DNA of 64,000 nt from an uncultured Gammaproteobacteria bacterium. Lineage in GTDB: Bacteria; Pseudomonadota; Gammaproteobacteria; Pseudomonadales; Porticoccaceae. Numbering within the stretch: the first letter of the stretch is position 1; every line of letters starts with the position of its first letter. The stretch lies in NCBI GenBank assembly GCA_913058345.1, contig CAJXQR010000005.1:124001-188000 (forward strand), given 5' to 3'. Position numbers and translations under genes: made by a program. Under the pieces are notes generated by a model. It did not search any database, was not told the DNA's origin, and worked only from the letters and a program-made list of their open reading frames with translations. This document shows, piece by piece, positions 42,852 to 50,819 of the stretch.

Positions 42852-45548
42852 ATGTGTCCACACCGTAAGCCCAATACTATCAACAAACTGATCCTGCTGT
42901 TTTTTATCGTTGCTGGGCTGTCAGCCTGTAGTGCTGATATAAGTTCTGATGAATATGTCGCTCGCGCCATTGAGCAGCAATCAGAAGGTGATGTAAATGC
43001 TGCGGTTATTGAACTAAAAAATGCATTGCAAAAAACACCTCGGCATAAAGAAGCCCGTTATTTGTTGGGAACCCTTTATCTTGAACAGGGCGCGCTAATT
43101 TCGGCTGAAAAGGAGTTCTATCGAGCTATTGATTACGGTGTGGAACCCAGTGCAGTCGCTGTACCACTGGCACGCACATTATTAGCACAGGGTAAATTTC
43201 AGGAATTACTGGATAGTACAAATGATCTTTCTTTTACGTCGGCCTACACGCAGGCTAATCTGTTGGCGCTTAAGGGGCAGGCGTACTTGGGCCTGGCAAG
43301 GCTTGACGCTGCAGAGCAATTGTATGATCAGGCTTTGCAATTGGACGAAGAGAATGCAGAAGCCAAAACAGGTCTAGCCCAGCTTGCGATAGTGCGAAAC
43401 CAGGATGATGCGGCTCGGCAATATGTTACCGCTGTGTTGAAACAAACACCCGATTTTGCCTTTGCTCAATCTCTACTCGGCTTGATTGAATTGCGAGCTA
43501 GTAATCTGGAGGCTGCCGAGCAAGCCTATCGGTCTGCAGCTGAACACCCGCTATACAAAAGCCACTCCCAGATACAACTTGGTTTTATCTATATTCAGCT
43601 AAAGCAATTCGACAAAGCTGAAGAGATGGTGGCTTTGTTAAAACAGCGCATAAAAGGGAGTCCTCAGGTTGATTATTTAGAAGGTTTCCTGGCCTTTAAT
43701 CAGCAGAATTTTAAAGACGCAAAAGACTTATTTGACGCTTTACTGGGTAAAGACCCCAATCATCTACGTGGTTTGTTTTATGCCGGCTCAACAAATGCTT
43801 ATTTGGGTAATTTTGCTTCTGCTAAAAATCAACTGGAGCAGCATTTAAAGGCTAATCCTGGCAATGTGTATGCGCAAACATTATTGGCCCAGGTTGAATT
43901 GGCCGAGGGCAACCCTGCTCATGCTCAACACTTGATTTTGAGTGTTCTTGAAAGGTTTCCTGACGACTTGATGGCCTTGAACCTTCTTGCCGGTGTCTCT
44001 TTAAGTCAGGGTAGTTCACAGGAGGCATTGAGCAGTTTACAAAAAGCCGCACAGGCTCAGCCAACATCCGTTGAGACACAAATACGTTTGGGCAACCTTT
44101 TAGCTGGACAAGGACAAGTTGAGGCTAGCTTGCTGCAATTGGAGCAGGCCTATGAGTCAGAGCCCGATAACGGTCGGGTGGTTGAAACACTGGTGCGGCA
44201 GTATTTAAGTGCCGGTGAAAATGACAAAGCCTTGGCTGTGGCGGAGAAGCACTTGGCGCTTAACCCCAACCGGCCCCTACCCCATGCTCTGATGGGCATG
44301 GTGTTTATGAGTTTAAACGATAATGAGGCCGCTGAAGAAGCATTGCAGAGAGCCTTGAATATCGACCCCAGTGCGACATCAATTTACAATGGTCTGGCGG
44401 CTTTGGCTATCCGTGGCGAGGAGTTAGATACAGCTGAGCAGCATCTTCGAAAGGCGCTCAGCTATCGGCCCGGGGATTATCAAACGGTCACTAATCTTGT
44501 CACTCTGAAGAGGATACAGGGCAAGCAAGCAGATATTGCCAATATTCTTGAAGAGGCTGTCGACGTTGAACCGCGCGTCGAGTTTCAATTAAGGTTGGGA
44601 CGAATTTATCTCGATGATAATGAGCCCCAGAGAACACTAGATCTTCTAAGTAATGTTCAGGGTAGTAATAATACGCAAAAAGCCAACCTCTTTGGTTTGC
44701 GTGCTGAAGCCCTTTTGGCAGTTGGGCAATACAGTGATGCCAGGCAAGCCTTGAATGAGTTGCTTGTGTTGGCGCCAAAAACTGCCGTCGTGCACTTTTA
44801 TCTTGCCCAGGCGGCTCAAGGGCTCAATGAGAGAGTGGTCATGCGAGAAGAGCTCGAGACGGCTACCCAGCTGGACGCTAACTATCTACCCGCTAAAATA
44901 GCACTGGCACGTATGGCCATTGAAGATAGAGATATTGCGGTCGCCAAGCAATGGCTGGCAGAGCTGGAAGGCCAAGTTAAACCGGATAATGCCGATGTCA
45001 CATTGATCAAGGCTCAGCTGTCTGAATTAACGAACGACCTGCCGGCAGCGATTACAGCCTATCAGCGCTTATTTGACCGGAACCCCAGTGCCAGTGCTCT
45101 GCTGCCCTTAACAAGGGTGCAGTGGCGTAATGGCGACAAAGATATAGCCTTGACGTCTTTGCAAAGCTGGACAGAAGCTAATCCTCGTGAGCGGCTCGTT
45201 AAACACGACCTTGCACTGCGGTATATGGCGCTGCAGCGCAACGATGATGCTGTTGCAACCTACACAGCCCTGATAAAAAATGAGCCTGAGGATGCGCTGG
45301 CATTAAATAACCTGGCATCCTTATTAACCGTTTCTAAGCCCAAAGTGGCATTGGATTACGCCAGGCGAGCTTATGCTCTGTTTCCAGAAGACCCCGCTGC
45401 TATCGATACCCTTTCAGGGGCGATGTTGGCTAACAACGATATCGTTGGGGCGCAGCGGATGATAGAGAGAGCCCTGGCGAAGGAGCCAAATAATACGGCA
45501 TTTTTGTCTCGACAAGAGCAAATTCAACGTGTGAGTGGTCAGCGCTAA
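42852..45548 (+). CDS. prsT: PEP-CTERM system TPR-repeat lipoprotein PrsT (copy 1)
   Basis: About 898 residues. ATG 42852 has TGAGG at proper spacing, and the N-terminal lipobox AGLSAC (Cys near residue 27) predicts an outer- or inner-membrane lipoprotein. The rest is almost entirely TPR helices, many with the A-x-x-x-[YF]-x-x-A/L-L pattern, e.g. EAEEALQRALNIDPSATSIYNGLAAL. PrsT is one of the conserved proteins of exosortase-A loci and is thought to take part in EPS or protein export across the periplasm. It ends the run that starts at 33219; a second copy lies at 53424. Confidence 0.88.
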   Translation: MCPHRKPNTINKLILLFFIVAGLSACSADISSDEYVARAIEQQSEGDVNAAVIELKNALQKTPRHKEARYLLGTLYLEQGALISAEKEFYRAIDYGVEPSAVAVPLARTLLAQGKFQELLDSTNDLSFTSAYTQANLLALKGQAYLGLARLDAAEQLYDQALQLDEENAEAKTGLAQLAIVRNQDDAARQYVTAVLKQTPDFAFAQSLLGLIELRASNLEAAEQAYRSAAEHPLYKSHSQIQLGFIYIQLKQFDKAEEMVALLKQRIKGSPQVDYLEGFLAFNQQNFKDAKDLFDALLGKDPNHLRGLFYAGSTNAYLGNFASAKNQLEQHLKANPGNVYAQTLLAQVELAEGNPAHAQHLILSVLERFPDDLMALNLLAGVSLSQGSSQEALSSLQKAAQAQPTSVETQIRLGNLLAGQGQVEASLLQLEQAYESEPDNGRVVETLVRQYLSAGENDKALAVAEKHLALNPNRPLPHALMGMVFMSLNDNEAAEEALQRALNIDPSATSIYNGLAALAIRGEELDTAEQHLRKALSYRPGDYQTVTNLVTLKRIQGKQADIANILEEAVDVEPRVEFQLRLGRIYLDDNEPQRTLDLLSNVQGSNNTQKANLFGLRAEALLAVGQYSDARQALNELLVLAPKTAVVHFYLAQAAQGLNERVVMREELETATQLDANYLPAKIALARMAIEDRDIAVAKQWLAELEGQVKPDNADVTLIKAQLSELTNDLPAAITAYQRLFDRNPSASALLPLTRVQWRNGDKDIALTSLQSWTEANPRERLVKHDLALRYMALQRNDDAVATYTALIKNEPEDALALNNLASLLTVSKPKVALDYARRAYALFPEDPAAIDTLSGAMLANNDIVGAQRMIERALAKEPNNTAFLSRQEQIQRVSGQR

Positions 45549-45919
45549 GACTTTCTCTACTGCCGTATGCTCGGGTAATTTCAGCTCGGTAGGATCAATT
45601 ATTTAGCGGGTGGTACAAAAGGTGTATAAAACCTGTGTCGCGACGAGCTTGCTGAGTTCTGCAATGTTCTTTGTGGTACTTAAACAGACAATAACTTCCT
45701 TCTGGTGCTGATAGCGACCCACTCTGTCGAAAAACCTTACACTTTTGTTCAAGAAGGTGGGCTGCTGAAAGAAAGAATTTTAGATTGCTTGAGTGGGATG
45801 CTGCTGACCATGAGAACAAACTGCTTTTGTTGCTCATTGACCCATAACAATGAGAGTATTCAGGGGTCTTCCTTTGGTATTAAGCGGCATGAAGGTTTTT
45901 AGTTGCAGACGCGCAAGGC

Positions 45920-45942
45920 AAGTGTCAAGGTTCTTTACACTT
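45920..45942 (+). promoter_or_regulatory. Candidate upstream activator site (possible PrsR enhancer)
   Basis: The inverted repeat AAGTGT-N11-ACACTT is centred about 80 bases upstream of the -24 element, roughly -105 from the predicted transcription start. That is the usual placement for a sigma-54 activator such as PrsR. It is a single example without a known consensus to compare. Confidence 0.3.
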
Positions 45943-46012
45943 TGCTACCTGTAATGCTCGAAAGCCGTCATAGTTTTTTGTATGCCTTTGTTTATAAAGG
46001 ATAATTCATAGT

Positions 46013-46027
46013 TGGCATGGTATTCGC
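46013..46027 (+). promoter_or_regulatory. Sigma-54 (-24/-12) promoter of the PEP-CTERM gene
   Basis: TGGCATG-GTAT-TCGC has GG at 46014-46015 and GC at 46026-46027, exactly 12 bases apart as RpoN requires. Only the -12 second base deviates (TCGC for TTGC). PEP-CTERM genes in Zoogloea and relatives depend on RpoN with PrsK/PrsR, and both regulator genes are in this window. Confidence 0.65.
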
Positions 46028-46117
46028 TTGCTAAAGGCAAGAGGTGGGAATCGTCTTGTTGCTTACTTCTTTATTTCAAAACAAAGACCATTTCCGTAAA
46101 AAGGAGATACCAGGAGA

Positions 46118-46966
46118 ATGACTATGTTGAGTAAAGTGAAAATAGTAGGTGCAGCCTCACTGCTGGCCTTGAGCGTTGGTGCACAGGCAAATGTTGTCGA
46201 CCTGTTCACAGATCCTGTGGCGGGGCAGAAGGTTGATACCGATGGGCTTGCTACAGGCACGAGCGTCTACAATGAAATCGGTTCTTACGCCAGTATAATT
46301 GGCGGGTACCGCAGTTTAGAAATTGTAGAGGTTTCGGATGGTAATACTCTTCCGTTGCAGAATGGTGCTTCAATGGTTGCTGGCGGTGGTGAGCTTGCCT
46401 TTAATAGTGGTACGGCTATTGAAGCGGTAGGCACTCTCCAATGGGATGGCAACGATGCTTCATCAGATTTAACAAAAACCGGCATGGGCTCAGAGAACCT
46501 GGTTGTCCAAGCGGGCTGTCCAGCGGGTGGATGTGACCGGTTTATTTTTGATGTCTTAGAAGCAGATCACGCCTTCGATTTTACTATCGGTCTTTATACT
46601 GATGATGATTATTGGACAGAGTTTGATTTGACAGCTACGACTGGTGCACACACCAGTGAGATTTTCTTTTCGTTCTTTGAAAATGCGGCTGGATGCGGTC
46701 TTGCAGGTTCCCCCCCACTGCCATCCGGTGTTGTCGCGCAAAGATGCGGTACTTCCGGAGTTGCTGATGTGGAAAGCATCGGTGCGATCCAGTTAATCTT
46801 TAATCTTGATCCATTGACTACAGCGCTTGATTTTAGAATTGGTGCTGTCACCAAAACAGGTGTTCCAGAGCCTAGTATGGTTGCCTTATTGGGCTTGGGC
46901 TTAGCATCTTCTGGCCTGGTGTCAATTCGCCGCCGCAGAAAAGAGAAAGCATTGCTGGCTGACTAG
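46118..46966 (+). CDS. PEP-CTERM sorting-domain protein (exosortase substrate)
   Basis: A 282-residue exported protein. The signal peptide is KIVGAASLLALSVGAQA. The body is of unknown fold, rich in Gly/Asp/Thr, with one paired-Cys motif GCPAGGCD. The C-terminus is a canonical sorting signal: VPEPSMVALLGLGLASSGLV, then SIRRRRKEK, with PEP at residues 250-252 before the TM helix and basic tail. Exosortase would cleave near PEP and release or attach the protein to the surface matrix. ATG 46118 (AAGGAG 11 bases upstream) and ATG 46124 (CAGGAG 7 bases upstream) are both possible starts. It has its own sigma-54 promoter and terminator. Confidence 0.93.
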   Translation: MTMLSKVKIVGAASLLALSVGAQANVVDLFTDPVAGQKVDTDGLATGTSVYNEIGSYASIIGGYRSLEIVEVSDGNTLPLQNGASMVAGGGELAFNSGTAIEAVGTLQWDGNDASSDLTKTGMGSENLVVQAGCPAGGCDRFIFDVLEADHAFDFTIGLYTDDDYWTEFDLTATTGAHTSEIFFSFFENAAGCGLAGSPPLPSGVVAQRCGTSGVADVESIGAIQLIFNLDPLTTALDFRIGAVTKTGVPEPSMVALLGLGLASSGLVSIRRRRKEKALLAD

Positions 46967-46991
46967 ACTTTCAGTATCAAGTGATGATTTG

Positions 46992-47021
46992 AAAAGCAGC
47001 CCTCCGGGGCTGCTTTTTTTT
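46992..47021 (+). terminator. Rho-independent terminator after the PEP-CTERM gene
   Basis: The stem AAAAGCAGCCC / GGGGCTGCTTTT with a TCC loop is followed by eight T's. It lies between convergent genes. Confidence 0.93.
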
Positions 47022-47147
47022 GTGCTGACTCTTGACAGGACAGTCTTAAATTACACGAAAGGCTTAAATAAGAAAGGGGTAGAAGCCAGTAGTCTTGTTT
47101 AAGTTTTGAATGGCGCTTTGTGGCACACTGGAGATAGGTAGCGGCTT

Positions 47148-48389
47148 TTACAACAGGATTTTTTGTACTATATCTCGAAAGGTTTTTTCTCCATCATAAT
47201 GGGATAAAACATCAGCGGCTCCTTGGGCAGCCGCTTGATAGCGTGTCGTGTTCAGTAAAGTGTTTATTGCTTGTTTAATTTGGGCAATAGACGTTGATCC
47301 AGTACGTATAGCGATACCCGCGTTGATACGCTCGACGGCTTGCATATTCAGCTGTTGGTCTAAATTATTTGTGAAGCCCAGCACTGGCACACCTGCTGTT
47401 AGGGCTTCATAGGTGCTTAAGCTGCCTCCGTTACAGATGATGAGCTGGCTATTGCGGATAGCTGTTTTAATGGGCAAGTAGTCACTGACAAACACATTAC
47501 TGGGTGTCTCTAATTTAGAGGTGTCGCTTCGCCCTGCGCTTGCCGCTATCAGGGTAACGGGCAACCCACTTAGTGCCTCTATTACTCTTGGGAGCAAATC
47601 ATCTTGGCCCGAGCTGCCAGGGCTGGCAAAAATGATGGGTTTCCCCCGGGGGAACTGGTCCCACCATGTCGGTAAAGCGGTGTTCGTGGACCATTGTACT
47701 GGGCCCAGGTAATGGTGGTTGACTGGAAGTTTTTCGCAGGGAATCAACTCGGGTATATCTGCATACAAGGTATGGTCGGCCCAGGTATATACCTTGCGTA
47801 AATCATTGCCGATAGGTGCTAAGCCGTGACGGCGGCGGAGTGTGTTCAATGGCCTGGCATGTAGAGCAAAGGCAAAGGGGCGCACCGCGTTAAATATCTT
47901 TTGACCCAGTGTCAGTCCGAGTATTCTGGTGAAGGGCAAGTCGGGGACGGGGTAGGTGATTTTAGCAAAAGGGCTCCAGTAAGCATTAACAACCGATGCG
48001 TAGGGAACGGCTGTAAGAGGCGCACTAATGGCTAGTGACAGCCTGAAATCCCCGACGACTAGGTCCGGCTTTACTGTTGCGAGTAGTTGTAAGTCGTCTT
48101 CAACATAGTGGGCGAGGGTTTTTGTATCGAAAACGACCTTGCCCTGTGCCAGAGACTGACTAAACTGTGAGCCGGGAATGGTCCAAATGGACTCAAATTC
48201 GAAGGGGAAGGGTTGTTCGAGATGTAAATAACGGGGGTCAGAAGCCACAACGATCCGGTATTGTGCAGGATCGAGGGCTCTCGCCAGCGTCATCATTCGG
48301 CCAAAATGGGCAAGTGTAACGGCCTCTGCGATAAATAAGACGGTTTTTTTGGTGCCGATATTTGTCTCTGTTTTTTTATCACTTAACAT
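47148..48389 (-). CDS. GT1/MGT-family glycosyltransferase
   Basis: A 413-residue two-domain glycosyltransferase. The N-terminal acceptor domain begins KKTVLFIAEAVTLAHFGRMMTLARAL. The C-terminal nucleotide-sugar domain has IIFASPGSSGQDDLLPRV and the donor motif ICNGGSLSTYEALTAGVPVLGFTNNLDQQLN, typical of UGT/MGT enzymes that glycosylate small or lipid acceptors. It is the last gene of the tight five-gene minus-strand operon (GMC oxidoreductase, two methyltransferases, SDR, this gene). The sugar donor and acceptor are not evident. Confidence 0.88.
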   Translation of the reverse strand: MLSDKKTETNIGTKKTVLFIAEAVTLAHFGRMMTLARALDPAQYRIVVASDPRYLHLEQPFPFEFESIWTIPGSQFSQSLAQGKVVFDTKTLAHYVEDDLQLLATVKPDLVVGDFRLSLAISAPLTAVPYASVVNAYWSPFAKITYPVPDLPFTRILGLTLGQKIFNAVRPFAFALHARPLNTLRRRHGLAPIGNDLRKVYTWADHTLYADIPELIPCEKLPVNHHYLGPVQWSTNTALPTWWDQFPRGKPIIFASPGSSGQDDLLPRVIEALSGLPVTLIAASAGRSDTSKLETPSNVFVSDYLPIKTAIRNSQLIICNGGSLSTYEALTAGVPVLGFTNNLDQQLNMQAVERINAGIAIRTGSTSIAQIKQAINTLLNTTRYQAAAQGAADVLSHYDGEKTFRDIVQKILL

Positions 48390-48431
48390 TGCTGGCTCAT
48401 TGAATGATGAGATAGAGGCTTGTTTATTCAG

Positions 48432-49193
48432 TTATTGATGGTCGTTGAGCATTTTTGTCATTTGGCGGTGAAGTATGCCTTCACAAAAAGTGGGTGCTAG
48501 TCTAGCTAGCCACTTTAGTGCCCTGGCTGAGCCCAGAGGCATGTCATAGTGGTTTTTTTTAATGCCCGACACTATTTTTTGGGCGAGTAGATCGGGCTGT
48601 AGTTTTTGTACCTTAAAACGAGACACGAGTTGGGTGTCGACCGCTGGAGGTAGTACTTCAAATACCTTAAGGGGAGTGTTCGCAAGTTGTTGGCGGAGCA
48701 CATGGGTGATACTGCTGAATGCTGCTTTGCTAGCACTATAGCCTGGCATGATAGTGAGTGGCAGGTAGACCCCGGCAGTAGTTATGTTGACGATTGCTGG
48801 TGAAGGCTGCTGCCGAAGTTGAGGCAATAATAATAAGCTGAGGTGTAAAGGCGCGAGATAGTTGGTATCAATCTCAATACAGGCATGTTTAAACAACTCA
48901 GTAGGTTGTTGCGCGTCACCAAAATAAGCAACACCCGCATTATTTACCAGTAGGTTTAGTCCTGGAAATTCTGTTGTCAACGTTTCTGCGAGTTCGAGAC
49001 GCTGTTGTTCGCTAGTGATGTCGACTTGCAGGGTATGCAAGCCAGGGTAACGCTTTTGTGCTTGTGCAAGTTTGTCCTGGCTTCGCCCCAGGATGATAAC
49101 GGTATTTTTTTCACGATAAAAAGCGCCGGCAAGTGCCAGACCTATGCCGGAGGCTCCTCCGGTAATTAATACGGTGTTGCCGCTGATTTTCAT
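48432..49193 (-). CDS. SDR oxidoreductase (DltE-like)
   Basis: A 253-residue SDR with VLITGGASGIGLALAGAFY, NNAGVAYFG, and YSASKAAFSSI giving Tyr and Lys. The usual catalytic Ser is replaced by Thr (IVNITTAGVYLP). The C-terminus lacks the FabG ending and has a hydrophobic or basic tail (ALKWLARLAPTFCEGILHRQMTK). It starts within the stop of the methyltransferase gene (TAATG), so the two are translationally coupled. It probably interconverts a hydroxyl and a keto group on the operon's product. Confidence 0.88.
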   Translation of the reverse strand: MKISGNTVLITGGASGIGLALAGAFYREKNTVIILGRSQDKLAQAQKRYPGLHTLQVDITSEQQRLELAETLTTEFPGLNLLVNNAGVAYFGDAQQPTELFKHACIEIDTNYLAPLHLSLLLLPQLRQQPSPAIVNITTAGVYLPLTIMPGYSASKAAFSSITHVLRQQLANTPLKVFEVLPPAVDTQLVSRFKVQKLQPDLLAQKIVSGIKKNHYDMPLGSARALKWLARLAPTFCEGILHRQMTKMLNDHQ

Positions 49194-50152
49194 TAGCTGT
49201 CATCACTGCTGGCGGAGAGAGAGCTTGGTGGAGATTTGGGTTTTTGCTTGCGCACGATAACGGCAGGTTCAAAGGCTGATGGAAACAGATAGCCGAACAG
49301 TGCAAAAAACCATAAACGGGGGCTGCGCAAAAAGACCCGATTGACTTCTGAGGGATCCATGGCGCGGTCAAGATCATGGCCGACGGCTTTATTGAGCTCG
49401 TCGAGAAATCGATAGTTGGAGAAAGGGCGTAAGGTGTCATGGTAGGAGCGACGGTAGCTGTGTTCGATAGTAAGGTTGTACTCGGTAACGAGCTTATGTA
49501 GACCTTTCTCGGTCAGAATCACGCGGTGAAAAGGTTGGTGTAAGCGCATGATTTCAGGTTCTAAGTTCGACATATTTACAGGCTCGGAATCTGCAGTGCC
49601 CAAATATAAAAGCCCCCCTGTTTTTAGCAGGTTGAGGTTCTCTAGTAGCATGCCGTGAATATCATCACAGTGTTCTAACGTGTCATTGTTTACGACGACG
49701 TCAAACAGAGATTGTGCAGGTGGTAAGGAGGAAAATTCAGGCACATAAGGGTCGTAACCAACAACATTGAGGTAGCCGCGTTGCTTTAGATACTCAACAA
49801 AAATGCCATTACCACAGCCATAGTCGAGAATAGAGTCTGTTTTTTGTAGGCCTGCATGACGTAAACGTCTTAGCAGATTGCCATAAGTGCCCTGAGCAAA
49901 AATATCGAGCTTGCGCTTGTTGAGAGGGTAATCGCTATAGATATCGTGAAAGTCTACGGGATCAATGCTGGTGATAGCTTGGCATTGGGGGCACTTCCAT
50001 AGCATGAATTCAGAGCCTGAGTAGCGCTTGGTATTGCCGCGTACCGAGCCGAGATCTGCGTCTGAGGGCAGGCTGGTTTCGTAGTGACATGCAGGGCAAT
50101 TGAGTTCAAAGAGTCCTTTGTCAGTCACGGTGTCAGTATTTTCGTTATTCAT
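49193..50152 (-). CDS. Class I SAM methyltransferase with N-terminal zinc ribbon
   Basis: 319 residues. CPAC (about 19-22) and CPQC (about 54-57) make an N-terminal zinc ribbon. The Rossmann methyltransferase follows: ILDYGCGNGIFVEYLKQRGY (motif I, about 107-126), VVGYDPY, VVVNDTLEHCDD and LLYLGTADSEP. The zinc ribbon plus methyltransferase layout recalls sugar C-methyltransferases and some lipid or quinone methyltransferases. The C-terminus (LRSPRLWFFALFGYLFPSAFE) is hydrophobic and may touch the membrane. It is the third gene of the operon and overlaps the SDR by one base. Confidence 0.85.
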   Translation of the reverse strand: MNNENTDTVTDKGLFELNCPACHYETSLPSDADLGSVRGNTKRYSGSEFMLWKCPQCQAITSIDPVDFHDIYSDYPLNKRKLDIFAQGTYGNLLRRLRHAGLQKTDSILDYGCGNGIFVEYLKQRGYLNVVGYDPYVPEFSSLPPAQSLFDVVVNNDTLEHCDDIHGMLLENLNLLKTGGLLYLGTADSEPVNMSNLEPEIMRLHQPFHRVILTEKGLHKLVTEYNLTIEHSYRRSYHDTLRPFSNYRFLDELNKAVGHDLDRAMDPSEVNRVFLRSPRLWFFALFGYLFPSAFEPAVIVRKQKPKSPPSSLSASSDDS

Positions 50153-50185
50153 AAACGAGTCCTGCTATCGTTATGATGAGGCCGT

Positions 50186-50803
50186 TCATTGGCTATTCAT
50201 GCTATTTCGACGGCCCACGCCAAAGACAAAATCACCGCCACCGCGTTTTTCCCAATTGTTATCGACGGCTATACCTTGTTGCTCAATTTCTTGAATAAAC
50301 TCTTCGCTGCTAAAGCGGTTTTCTTTGGGATGTTCAAATAGAACGCTATAGGGCCATCGATGGATCCATTGTGAGGTGACCTCCTGGAAAAAGAAGCGGC
50401 CATCAGGTTTGAGTACTCGGGCGATTTCTACGACGGCAGCTTGCCAGTTAGGCACGTGATGAATAGCCGCGAAATTGAAGACGGCATCGTAAGATTGATT
50501 GGGTGCGTCAATGTCAGTGACATCACCGGTCTCTAGTTTAAGTTGTGTAGGACTATACTTGGCCAATCGCTTGCGTGCATGTTTAAGCATACTTTCGTCA
50601 AGGTCTATTGCATGTACCTTGGCTGCCCCTAGTTGCTTAAAGAGTAATTCAGTACCGACACCCCGTCCGCAGCCTACCTCTAGCACACTCATGCCATCGA
50701 GGCGTCCTCCAAGTTTTTGTAACAGGGGCAACTCAAAATGACGCTGAATCAATAGGCGAACGGGGTTATTCATGGCCAGTTTTTCAAGCGTATTCATCTT
50801 CAT
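50186..50803 (-). CDS. Class I SAM methyltransferase
   Basis: A 205-residue methyltransferase: SVLEVGCGRGVGTELLFKQLGA (motif I), VHAIDLDESML, YDAVFNFAAIHHVPNWQAAVVEIARVLKPDGRFFFQE (motifs II/III). The type resembles UbiE/COQ5-like or small-lipid methyltransferases. It lies 16 bases after the GMC oxidoreductase gene and 33 before the next methyltransferase. Two different methyltransferases in one operon imply two distinct methylations. Confidence 0.88.
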   Translation of the reverse strand: MKMNTLEKLAMNNPVRLLIQRHFELPLLQKLGGRLDGMSVLEVGCGRGVGTELLFKQLGAAKVHAIDLDESMLKHARKRLAKYSPTQLKLETGDVTDIDAPNQSYDAVFNFAAIHHVPNWQAAVVEIARVLKPDGRFFFQEVTSQWIHRWPYSVLFEHPKENRFSSEEFIQEIEQQGIAVDNNWEKRGGGDFVFGVGRRNSMNSQ

Positions 50804-50819
50804 TAGTCATTACCCTCGA

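Larger units (their letters stand above)
45549..46117. other. Regulatory intergenic region upstream of the PEP-CTERM gene
   Basis: About 570 bases without a coding gene. The right half contains a dyad at 45920-45942 and a sigma-54-type promoter at 46013-46027, described separately. The left half holds no recognisable element or terminator. Confidence 0.5.
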
